64,000 nucleotides of DNA. It comes from Pseudonocardia sp. TRM90224 (lineage in GTDB: Bacteria > Actinomycetota > Actinomycetes > Mycobacteriales > Pseudonocardiaceae). A program made the position numbers and the translations under genes. Under the pieces are notes generated by a model. It was given only the letters and a program-made list of their open reading frames with translations. It was not told the DNA's origin and made no database searches. Positions 17,301-29,300 of this stretch are shown one piece after another. The DNA lies in the NCBI RefSeq assembly GCF_021245725.1, contig NZ_JAJGSX010000036.1, forward strand, positions 1 to 64,000, written 5' to 3'. Every line of letters starts with the position of its first letter. Position 1 is the stretch's first letter.

Positions 17301-20300
17301 GGCTGGGGCCGCGACGCAGACGGCAACGGCGGCGGCTGGGTCGAGGGGCAAGGCGGGGTCGTCAACGGCAGCACCGGGGAGACCATCGACTACGCCTCGC
17401 CCGGCGTCGTGAACGACTTCCGACTCACCGACCCGCAGGGCTCGCCGTTCTACTCCGAGTGCACCGGCGGCTGCGAGTACTTCGGCGCGGACCTGCCGGG
17501 TGACCTGGGCCGCGACCACCTGGTCGTCGAGGCGGGCAACATCGCCACCGGCGAGATCACCGGGCGCGACGCCAACGGCAACCCGGCGCTGATCACGTTC
17601 ACCGGATCGGGCGGGTTCACCTCGGCCGAGGGCGACGAGCTGGACATGTACTGGGGCGACCGGCTGGTTCCGATCCAGGAGCCGGCCGACGTCGAGGTCT
17701 GGTCGGCGACGATCGTCACGCGCAATGCCGACGGGCTCGGCGGGTACTTCAGCATCTCGGGCGCGAGCGCCCTCAACTCGAAGGTCACCGGCACGATCAC
17801 CAGCGCCGACGGGGCGGTGCTCGACTGCCGCAACTGCGACGAGGCCACCCACTACCTGCCCACCGTCGAGGGCGCGGGCGGCACCAGCACCTGCTCGATC
17901 TCCAGCGCGAGCGGCAGCGACGCCTGGTGCGGCGGCAGCGGCCCGGGCGGCGAGCTCCAGGTGGCATCGCTCGCCGCGGGCGAGTCTGGTTCGGCCGAGT
18001 TCGTGCAGTTCCTGCCGGGCACCGACGGCACCGGCGGCGGAGGTGTCGCGTTCACCACCGGCGCCGGCTACGCCTACGGCGCCGACCGCTACGGCAACTG
18101 GATCGAGACCTCGGGCGAGGGTGGCGGGATGGCGCTGCTCTACGCCGAGGCCGACGGCTACAACGAGGGGCAGGCCTGCGTCGCGGGCGAGGGCGGCGCG
18201 TGCGTCGGGTCCGCGTCGGACGAGCGCCGGCTGACCTGGGTGGACCCGACCGCGGAGGTCACGGCCGCGCTCGGGATGTACAGCGAGGAGTCGCAGGAGG
18301 CGAAGCAGGACTGGCTCACCGGGCCGGGTGCGCCGGGCCGCAGCGAGGGCTCGACGACCCTGCTCGACCGCGCCCGCGCGGTGTTCGAGTTCACCGGCGG
18401 GCTCTCGCACGTGCGCTGGATCGCGGAGGTCGGCAACTACGACATCGCGCCGGTCGCCGAGGAGATGGCCGCGATCGCCGAGGGCGGTGTGAGCGCGGAG
18501 GAGGTGTCGCAGCTCGCCGAGCTGGTGGACGGCCTGCCCGCCACGACCCTGGAACGGGCCGGGCGGACCGAGGACGCCCTCGACACCGTGCTGACCGTGC
18601 TCGGGACGCAGGAGCTGACCACCGACGACGCCGAGCGGCTGCTCGCGGAGGAGCCGGAGCTGATGGCCGAGATCCTCGGCACCACCTCCGGCGACGTCGA
18701 TCAGGCCCGGCACGCGCTGCTGGACCAGCAGGAGGTCTCCGCGCAGGCGATCGAGGCGCTAGGTGGGTTCGCGGGGCGGGAGCAGGAGCTGGAGGACCGG
18801 GTCGCGGCCTACAACGACGCCGTCCGCGCCTACAACTTCGGCTTCGGCGGCGATCCGGATGCGCTCGACGCGGAGTGGGCGGCGATCGAAGCCGCGTACG
18901 ACGAGCTGGCGGCGGAACAGCAGCCCTACCGCGACCAGCTGGCCGAGTCGCAGGACGTGCTGCGGGCCGTCGACATGGCCGCCGCGGGCATCGCAGGCGA
19001 CGCTGCGTTCCTCGCCGACGCGCAGCGGGCGCTGGCGAACTTCGAGGCGGTGGAGGGCATCGCGGCCGCGCTGCCCGACCCGGGCGACGACGCGGCCGCG
19101 ATCGCAGCGACGCAGAAGATCGTCGACTTCACCAACGCCGCCGCCATCGGCTACGACGCCGCCATCGAGGCGCCGCGCCACCCCGACAGCGCGCTGGCCG
19201 AGCTGCGGCTGCCCTCGACCGGCGCGCCCGACCTGGCGCTCGCGCTGCGCGCGGCCGGCGGCTACGAGTTCGCCGAGGCGCTGGTGGACGCCAAGAACAC
19301 CCCGTTCATCAACGTCGACGGCAGCGAGTACAGCCGGGATCAGATCGCGAACCTGGCCGCGACGCTGGCCTACGGCGACCCGCGCAGCCTCACCGAGCTG
19401 GCCCGGCTCGACAGCTCGCCGGCGACGGCGGAAGAGGCCGTCGAATGGCTGGCCGGCCCGGAGGGCAGCGAGGGTTTCGAGGAGGCGAAGGAGGCCATCT
19501 TCCGGCAGGTGAACCGGGTTGATGGCGGCATCATCGACGCGCTCAAGTCGACGTTGTCCCAGTCGCAGGACGACGCGCTCGACAACATCGTCGACGAGAC
19601 CGACCCGAAGAGCGTCATCGGCTTCTTCCGCTTCCTCGGCGAGGGCTCGCGGGCCCACCAGGGCGAGATGGTGCGCTGGTACAACGGTCAGTTCGGGCAC
19701 CAGACCAACAACCTCGGACGCAACATCGGGCGCGGGCTGGTCACCCTCGGCGCCGGCCTGATCACCCTGCCCGCAACGGTCGTCGGCGACGGCGCAGTCG
19801 AGGCCTGGAACTTGGCGAAGTACACCGGGCTCGGTGGACAGAACCCGGTGATCGGGAACCTGCGCCAGCAGCTGGAGGCGCCGCAGCTGCCGGGCGAGTC
19901 CGATGTCGAGTACTACTCGCGGCTGCACCCGCTGACCGGGAACATGCTGGTCACACCGCTCAACAACTCGTGGAACCGGTGGTTCGGCGACGGCAACGCA
20001 GCCCGGGACTACCACGACCGGCCCGTCGAGACGCTGATGGAGGACAGTCTGCCGGTCCTGCTCGTCTTCGCCCCGATCGCCGGTGGCCTCCGTGCGGCGT
20101 CGATGCGCGCGGCCGTGCGGGGCGGCATGGCCACCGCGGCGGGGCAGCGACTGGTGCAGGCCGGCGCGCTCGCGGCCGGGCAGAAGGCGCTGCGCAGCGC
20201 GACGCGCTACGAGACGCGGGCACGGGGGCTCGACGTCGCCAGCAGGATCGCCGCCGTGCCGGTGCACGTCACGTCGGCGCCGATCTACGCGATGGGCCTT

Positions 20301-23300
20301 CCGGTGCGCGCCGCGGCCGCGGGCGTGCGGGCGGTGGCGGCGCCCGCTGCGCGCCGGGTGCTGGCCGCCGGCGACGCCGCGACCTACCGCGCGATCGGGG
20401 CCGGGATCGCCGACACGGGCACGATGCCGTTCTGGCGCTGGGCCTCGCCGCGGCTCGAATGGGCGGGCAAGACGCTCGGCCGGGTCGCGGAAGCAGCGCG
20501 GATGACCACCCGCTTCGGGGTGGCCGGAGCGGCGGGGGTGGCCGGCGCCTACCGCAACCTCGAGGTCAGCAGGATCGCGCCGACCCGCACTATCGCGGAG
20601 GCCCACACCGCGCGGATCCAGCCGTTCCTCCGTGGCCCGGCCGCCGACCCGGTCCGGCTCGGCCGGATCGAGGGGCTCGACAGGTCGCTGCGGATCGTGG
20701 TGCACCAGCGTGAGCGCATCGCCGCCCGGTTCGCGGCGAAGGACGCGGCGAAGGCGGCGACCGCGCTCGACACCGCGCCGCCCGCCCGGTTCGTGGTGGA
20801 CGGGGCGGGCGAGGTGACCGACACGACCGTGGCGCCGACGCCGAACGGGCAGGTGTTCGTGGTGGACGGCGCCGGCACGGTGACCGTGCGGCCGACCGTG
20901 CGCAGCGCCGGCTCCGGCATCGGCGACGGCCCGGCGGCTCCGCCGCTCGCCCCCGTCAAGGAACCGCTGGCGATCACCTCGCACGCCCACAGCGGTAGAT
21001 CCGGTGGGAAGACGGGCGACGGCGGCGCCGACCTGCCCGACCCCGGCGCCGGACCCGACCAGCCCAACCCGCGGCCGGTCGACGCATCGGCCGCGGCCGA
21101 GTCCGGGCCCGCGGTCGGGCCGGGCAAGCACGACGGGAAGGTGCGCAGCGGCGATCCGCCGTCGGGTCGGCGAGCGCTGAAGAAGGAGCTGACCGCGGCG
21201 AGGCGAGCTCTCGCTGAGGTCGAGGAGCGGCTGCACATGGCCGCATACACCACCGACGCCGGTCGGCGCAGCGAGCTGCTTGGCTCCCGGTCGAGGACCG
21301 AAGGATCGATCGCAAAGGCGAAGAGCGCCGTCGAGGCGGCCGAGTACGCGTTGTGGAAGGAGCGAACGCTCCGGCCGTTCCGGTCGGAGATCCGACGGAA
21401 CAAGCGGCTGCTCTCGGATGCGGACGGCCTGCGGGCTCTGCGCGTCCGGCTCGCCGCCAACGAGCGGCTCACGCGGGCCGAGTACGTCGCGCTGATCGTC
21501 GACGAGATCCGGCGTTCGACCGACATCTCGCTGGACGACGTGCAGCTGGCCGGTGCCATCGTGATGAGCGGCGGGCCGCTGGTCCGGCGGATGCTGTCCG
21601 CGGCGTCCGGCCGACGCGGCACGGTCGTCCAGATGCTGACCGGTGAGGGCAAGACCCTGACCGGGATGCTGCTGGCCCTGGAGCGCGCGTTCGAGATGCG
21701 CCGTCGGGGCAAGCCCGCCGACGGCCTGCACGTGCTGACGCACAGCTGGTCCGAGGCGGACAAGACGTTCAAGGTGTACCGGGAGGTTGCCGAGAAGTTG
21801 GGGCTCACCGTCCGGCTGCGTCCCGAGGGCACGGCGCACCCGGCACTCGTGCGCTGGTCCTACGAGGCTGATGTCACCGTCGCCGCGGCCAGCGACGCCG
21901 TGTTCGACCTGCTCGGTGACGAGCTGCGGCCGGCCGCGGAGCGGGTGCAGCGCGGGCACGGGTTCGCGTTGATCGACGAGGCCGACATGGTGCTGCTCGA
22001 CTGGGGTGCGAGCCCGCACAGGCTGGCCGAGGCCGTGCCGGCAGCGGTGCGCGACGCCGAGCTGCGGTGGGCGCGGGACGCGGCCCGCCGGCTGTACCCG
22101 GGCGAGTACGCACTCGTGCGCGGGCGTCCGGTCATCGGTGGCGCGCAGGCCCGGCGGTTCGAGCAGCGCACCGGACGGGCGCTGACACCGCAGCAGCGCA
22201 CCGATCTGGCCAACGCGCTGTGGGCCGACACGCTCCACCTCGACGTCGACTACAAGATCGCCGAGCGGGTCCGCGTGGAGATCCTCGACAATCCCAACGG
22301 CCGTGCGCTGGCGGGAATGCGCTGGAGCCGGGGGCTGCACGAAGCCATCGAGGCCAAGCACGGCGTCCCGGTCGGGCGGGCGCAGCGGACGATCACCCAG
22401 AGCACGATGGTGGAGTACCTGCGCAGGTACCGCGGTGTCGCGGCCATGACCGGCACCGCGTGGATGGCGCGCTCCGAGTTCCGCGGCCTGTACGGGATGA
22501 ACGTGGTCCGCATCCCGACGGCGAAGCCGAGCCGGCTGGTCGAGCGCGACCGGCTGGTCTACGTCGACAGCGATGCTCAGCTGGCGGCGCTGCGCGCGGA
22601 CATCGTCGCCCGGCGGAACGATCCCGCGCCGCACCTGGTGATCATCCGGACGCCGAAGCAGGCCGAGCGGTTCGCCGCGCTGCTGCACGGCGAGGGGATC
22701 CACGTGCAGGTGCTCGACGCGCTGGACCACCGCCTGCGTCCCGGTCGGGAGGCGGAGGTGGTGGCGGCCGCCGGGCGGCCGTACACGGTCACGGTGGCGA
22801 CCAACATCATGGGCCGGGGCACCGACATCATCCTCGGCGGAGCCCGCGGCAGCCGGGCCGCTTCGTTGGTGCTGGAGGCGGGCGGCCTGCGGGTCACGGT
22901 GGCGAGCAAGTTCGAGTCGGCCCGCGCCACCCGGCAGGCCTTCGGCCGGGCCGGCCGCCAGGGCGAACCCGGCTCGGCCGGCGAGCTGCTCTCCCTCGAC
23001 GACCCGATCCTGATCGAGTTCGGCGACCGGCAGGCGCTGACCCGGCTGCGGGAGCAGTACGCGGGCTCGGCGGAGCCGATCCCGGCGCACCTCGTGGACA
23101 ACCTGGTGGCGGAGGCGGTGCAGCGGGCGGAGAAGGCGCGCGCGAGGCAGCTGAAGCGGGTCGTCCGGGGCGCGGACGAGGCGACCACCGAGGTGGTTCG
23201 CGGGATCGACGGCCGGCGGGGGAGCACAACCGGGGCTGTGCAGGCCGTGCCGCTGCGGGGTGTCGACGCGCGGATCGCCGCGGCATCCCGCCGGGTCGAG

Positions 23301-26300
23301 CGGTTGCACATGGAGCTGCGCGATGCCAGGTCGGCGCTCGCCGCCGCCACACCCGACGAGCTGCAGGACAGGTGCGCGCAGCTGTGCCGGGCGGAGAGCC
23401 GGTTGTTCCGCGCATTGGCCGGGTACCGCGCGCTGCTTGCGCCGGCCGCTGTGCCGGTCGGCGCGCCGGTCGCCCGGCCCGTCACGTCGGCCGGGTTCGA
23501 TGCGATGGCGGCCGAGCTGGCCGGCCCCGGGGCGGTGCGGCGGGCCCGGCAGCAGATCCAGGCCGGTGACCACGCCACCGCGATCACCACGCTCGAGTCC
23601 GTCATGGAGGCCGCCGAGCTGCTCAGCCTGCTCGGAGAGGAGCGGGCCGGTACGGCTTCGTGGGTGCACACCGTCGCCGGCGAGGCAGCGGCCACGCTGC
23701 AGCGCGTCGCCGGGCGCGGCACCGAGCGGTACGGCATCGGGGCGGAGCTCGCCGAGCTGGACGGGGCGATGGCGGTGCTGGACGCGCTGGTCGCGGCCCT
23801 GCCCGCGGCGGCGTGGGGGCAGGCGAGCGCCGAGCTGGCCGGCGCGGCGGCGCACGCCCAGCTGGAGCGGCTGCACGGGTCCGGTGCGCCGGTCGAGGTG
23901 GTGGCGGATCTGCACCGGCTGGCCGCGGCGGGAGCGCTGAGCGCCGAGGACATCCGGTGGCTGCTGCAGGCCGGCCGCGCCGGTCCGGGCCGGGCGGCGC
24001 AGATGATAGGCGCGTTCGCCGCCCGGCACGACCTGAGCTGGCGTTCGAGCAGGGCGACCAAGCGCCGGCTGCTGGCCGCGCTGCGCACGGTGGCACCGGA
24101 GGCCGTCCCGGCCAGGTCCGGGCCCAGCGAGGCCGACCCCCTACTCGATGCCCTGCGCCTTGCCGGGGAGGTGGACAGCCCGTGGGACGAGCTGGCCGAC
24201 CGGCTCGACCGGGCCGCCGGCCGGATCCAGCAGGACGGCGCGGGTGTGCTCAGCGGGCGAGCCGGGAACCGGCAGGAAGCGGCGCGGCTGCAGCAGCAGG
24301 TCGACGAGCTGCGTGCCCAGGCAGCTGAGGCCCGCGAGCGGGGAGCCGCGGACCGGCTCGCCGCCGTGCTCAACCCGGCCGGTGCGCCGGTGGAGCGGAT
24401 CGATCTGGTCGTGATGCCCCTGTCAGACCCCGCAGCGCCGGCAGGCGTCGAACCCGCCGCGCCGCGTGGCGCTCGGTGGACGTTCGCTGCCGCCGCTGCG
24501 CTGGGTGCTGTTGCCGGTGGGCTGCTCGGCATCGTGGGTGACGCTGCGGCGGTGGTCGTGGCCGGGCTCGCGCTCGGCGGCGCAGGGCTCGCGGTCGCGG
24601 CGGTCGCGGCCGTCGGGCTGGTCCGCAACCGCGGCCCGCCGTCGAGCGGGGATGCTGCTGCGGACCTCGCCGGCACACGGGTGCACGAGGACCGCGAGCG
24701 GCGGATCGGGACCGGCGGGCCGGGCGTCCGCCGGATTGTCGTGCTCCTGCTCGGCGCGGTCGGGCTGAACACGATCCTCACCTCGTCGCAGGCCGGTGGC
24801 CCGCGGGCGCTGCCCGGTGGCGGCGGTGACCTGCTGGGTGTGGCGGTGGACCTTGCCGCCGGTACCCCGTCGCTGGTCGGCGCGATCGTGCTGGTCGCCG
24901 CGCTCGGCGTGCGGTGGCTGCTGCGCCGGCTGGCCCGCCAGCGCGCGCCGCCGCGGCTGGCGTGGGAGCGGCAGCGGTTCAGCTGGATCGCCACCGCGCC
25001 CACCGTGCTGCCGGCGGCCGGCCCGGAGTCGCTCGCCAGCATCGTTTGGCGCGTGGTCACGGCATCCGGGGTCATCACCGGGCGCACCGGCATCAGCGTG
25101 AACGATCTGCGCAGCGGCACGGCGGCGGCCGGTGGGCCCACGTGGCTCGCTGCGCTGTCCGAGCGCGTGCAGGTCGCCGCACCGGGGGCGGTGGTCGACG
25201 TGCTGGACGAGCTGGTCGGAGCCGGCCTGCTCGTGGAGCTGCCCGGCCGGGGCGGCGAGCGCCGCTTCGCCATGGGCGGCCCGCTCGGTGCGCTCCTGGC
25301 GCGCGCCCCACCGGAGTTCGTGACGGCGCTGGTCGCCAACCCGGTTGCGACGTTGGGTGATGCCGCCTTCGATCACCGTCCGGCGGTCGAGCTGCTGCTG
25401 ATCGCGAGCGGCGGCGCCAGGGCCGCGATCTGGGCCGCGTTGGCCGGCACGCGCGGACCCGTCCGGTGGCTGGTCGCGAAACTGCCGCTGAGCTGGCGCG
25501 GCCGCGGCCGGGTGGAGCGGCTGCTCGCCCCGGCGCTGGCCGCGCGTGCGGAGGGGGACGCCGATCGCGTCGGCGATGCCGAGCGTGCCGCGCTCCTCGT
25601 GGCGCTCGACCGGGCGGCGCTGGACGGCGTCGACCCCGCGGACGTGCGCCGGGTGCTGGATGGACGCCCGTCCGGTCGGCTCGGCGGGTGGGTGCGCGTC
25701 GCGCCGGGCGCCGCCGTGGACGGCGTGCGCGTGTGGCGCGAGCGCCGGCGGCTGGTGGGGGTGGTCGTGGCGGCCGGTCCGGCGACGCTGGTCGATGCGG
25801 TGACCGCCGCCGTCGAGGGTGGTGTCGGGCTCGACGTGCTTGCGCGGATCACCGGTTGGTCGCCCGAGCTGATCGAGGCGAGTGCCGCCGCGGCCGCGCT
25901 GGTCGCGGAGGTGCCGGTGCCCGCCGAACCGCTGGTCGCCGAGCTGGTCGACCGCCTCGACGCGCTGCGTTCCGGCAGTGCCGACGCAGCCGGCGCCGCC
26001 GATCTCGGCCGCGTGCACGAGCTGATCGTCGAGGTGGGCGCGCACCGCGACGGCGCGTCAGCCGGGTTCGACGTGCTGCAGCGCGCGCTGACCGCGGCCG
26101 GCGCGACCCACTCGTGGACGGCGGGCGGCCTCGTCGCACCACTGGCGGGAGGCAGCCAGGTGCGGGTTCCCGCAGCCGAGGTGCGCGACGCGCTCGCGCG
26201 CTTCGCGGCGCGGCTGGATGCCGGCGCGACGCCGGACCGGGTGCTGGCCGAGGCCACCGCGTGGTGGGGTGCCCACGTCGGGGCGGCTTCCGGTGTCGCG

Positions 26301-29300
26301 CCGCTGTCCGGGGTCGTGAACGCGCTGGCCGAGCTGGCGACGGCGGATGCGACGGCGGTGGTGGAGGTTGTGCTGGCGGTCAACGGCGGGCGGGCTGCGC
26401 TCGTGGGGGTGGAGCTGACCGCCGCCGGCACCCAGCTCGTCACCGCGCTCGAGCCCACCGGCTCCGCGGCCGGCGTGGTTGCGCCCCTGCTGGTCGACGT
26501 CGGCGCGCCGGCCGCCGAGATCGCCGACGGCCTCGCCGGGCTGCGCGGCGGCTCGCTCGACCCGCAGCTACCCGGTCGGGTGGCCGACTTCGCCGCGCTG
26601 CTGGTCGACGTGTCAGCGGCGCTGACCGAGCGGGCCGACGCCAAGGCCGCCGCTGCGGGCGACGCGCAGCGTGCCACGGCGAAGGCGATGACGAAGCAGC
26701 GCAAGGAAGGCCGCCGGACCGACCGGGGTACGGCCGAGCGGGCCCGCAAGGCCGGTGGGGACGCGGCGATCTCCGTGGAGAAGCGGCTCCGGCTGGCCCG
26801 CAGCCGCGACGCCTACCGGCAGGCCGCGCGTCGCGCCGGCACCGCGCAGCGACGGGTAGCGGTGTTGGCGGATCTGCTGGCGCGTCCGCCGGCAGATCCG
26901 GCGGACGGCCGTTGGACCAACGCCGTGGAGCGGGCCGCAGCCGCGGCGACGGCCGCCGTCGATGCCTACCGGGAGGCGCAGGCGCTGGCGTTGCCCCCGG
27001 TCGAGGCGTTTCCGGCCGGCGTGCCGACCGGCGTGCTGCCGTACCTCGCGCAGCTGACCGCGACCGTCGACCAGCAGCTGGCAGAGAACGGGGTGCGCAG
27101 GCGGTTCACCGAGCTGGAGCTGGCCGACACCATCGGCGCCGAGTTCCGTGCCGTCGCGTCCGAGGACGGTCTGGTGCTCGGCGTCGGGACGCGGCATCGG
27201 CCTGCGGAGCTGCGCATCCGGTGGCGGGCCGGAGCGGCGGTCGAGGACGTGGTCCCGCAGGAGAAGGCCACCGAGGTGATGATCGGCAGCCTGCCGCAGG
27301 GCGGTACGTCGGTCTCGGCCGCGGTGCTGCGCAGCCTGAGTCTCTCGGGCGGGCTGCAGCTGGGGGCGCCGGGGATCAAGGTCACCACGAACATCGGCCG
27401 CTCCGCGGCGACGACCGGAGGCACCGCGGGCTACGCGGTCGGTGGTGGCGTGGTGGACAACCGGGGCGACTCGGTGCTGCTGGAGGTCGGGACCACCTGG
27501 GCCGTGTCCGTCCGGACGCGGAAGCAGCCGGCATGGGGTGCCCCGGTGGAGGTCACCGGCTCGCCGGAGGAGGGGTTGCGGTTGTGGGTGCCGCACACCT
27601 ACGCCGCGCGGGCACCGCCGGCGACGATCACCATCGGGGACGGCGGTCCGACCGGCGCGCTGCCGAACCACGCGGTGATCGCCACGACCGGTCTGCAGGA
27701 GCTGGTCGACGCCGTCGCCGCCACGCTCGGCAAGCGGGCGCCGCCCGGCTCGCTCACCCGCGAACAGCTGCGCGCCCTGCTCGCCCACGACCTGCCCGCG
27801 CGCTTCTCCGCGGCGGCGGAGCCGGGCGGGCTGGAGCGGGTGGTGACCGATCGTGGCGGCCGGCCGCTGGCGGTTCTGACCATCTCCTCGACGGTGACCG
27901 GCGGCGAGCTGCTGGGCACCGCCAGCGCGAAGGAGCACATCGAGGACCTGCACGTGGCGTTCTCGGCGGTGTCGGGGTCGACCTCGGCGGGGCGTTCGTT
28001 CGGGTTCGGGCTGGATGTGGGCGGGCTGATCCCGAAGGGGACGTGGCGGCGGCTCACCGCCACGCTGGGACTGTCGGTCTCGGCCGGGTTCTCCCGCACG
28101 GTGGGCTCCTCGGCGAGCAGCGTGGCGATCCATCCGGGGGTGCACCGGTTCTCCGGCCACACGCAGGGCCAGCTGCTGGCGTTCGACCACCAGGTGCGGA
28201 TCCGGTGGCTGAACGAGCCCGGCCGGGCCATGGAGTCGGTGGCCGGCACGGGTACGGCGCTGGTGCGGATGTCGGAGTCCGCCGCCTACCGCTACGGGCT
28301 GGCGGTGGACGCGAATGCGGTCACCGGTTTCGCCGCCGACGGCACGACGATGCTGCGCGACGACATCGCCACCGCCGCACCGCACGGCAGGCTGGCGAAG
28401 CAGCCCACATTCATCGGGTCGAAGCCGGGCCAGGTCCGCGGCGTCGGGCACGGCCTGGTGCGCGACGTCGGCGAGCTGAGCAGGTTGCGAGACACGGTGG
28501 CGACGAAGCTGCGCGACGAGGGCCTGCTCCCGCCGCTCGACCCGCAGGACTGGTCGGGTGACCGGCTGCAGCTGGCCGCGCAGTGGGCCAACGCCCGCGA
28601 GATCGCGGAGCTGCTCTCGCCGACGCGGATCGCGGCCTCCTACGACCAGGCGGCGCAGCAGGGGCTGGTGCTGTCGCTGGTGCGCTACCGCCGCTTCCAC
28701 CCACCGCGGCACGTCACGATCAGGGTGCGGGTGGAGGCGGACTGGGACCACCTCGCCTACCAGGGCCACGGCACCGAATGGACGGTCGTCGGGCTCGACA
28801 TCGGTTCCAACACCTCCGGCCGTTCCCAGTCGCACTCGCGCAACTGGGGTGTGACCGCCGGTGGCGGGTTGTCGGTCGCGATCGGCGCGGACGGCGACCC
28901 GCTCGCGGATGGTGTGCAGGGCAACCGCGTCGTCGGTGGCGGTGTCGAGGGCAGGGCCGGGTTCGGTCGCGGCTGGGGCAGCTCGGCCGGTGACACCGTC
29001 AACCAGGTCACGCTGGTCGAGGGCACGTCCACAACGGCCGAGTTCCTCGTGCGGCACACGATCGTGGTCGAGCGGGGGACCGCGCGCGGCGGGTGGGTGG
29101 AGCTGGGTCGGGCCGGTGGCACGGCGCGGCTGCTGCTGCCGGCCGACTGGCTGCCCGACGCCAACCCGATCCGCGGCCCGCCGGTGGCGACGACCGACGC
29201 GGTGGTGCACCGGATGACCGCGCTGGCGCTGGACACCGGCGACCTCGCCGACGTCGTCGCCGGGTTGGCACCGCGAGGGATGCGCCCGGACTCCCCGGCG

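Noticed and set aside
11540..25339. Very long open frames on the minus strand inside the giant gene (11540-15595, 18759-24029, 22577-25339)
   Set aside because: Low-complexity Arg/Pro/Gly/Ala products expected from GC-rich antisense frames; no conserved motifs.
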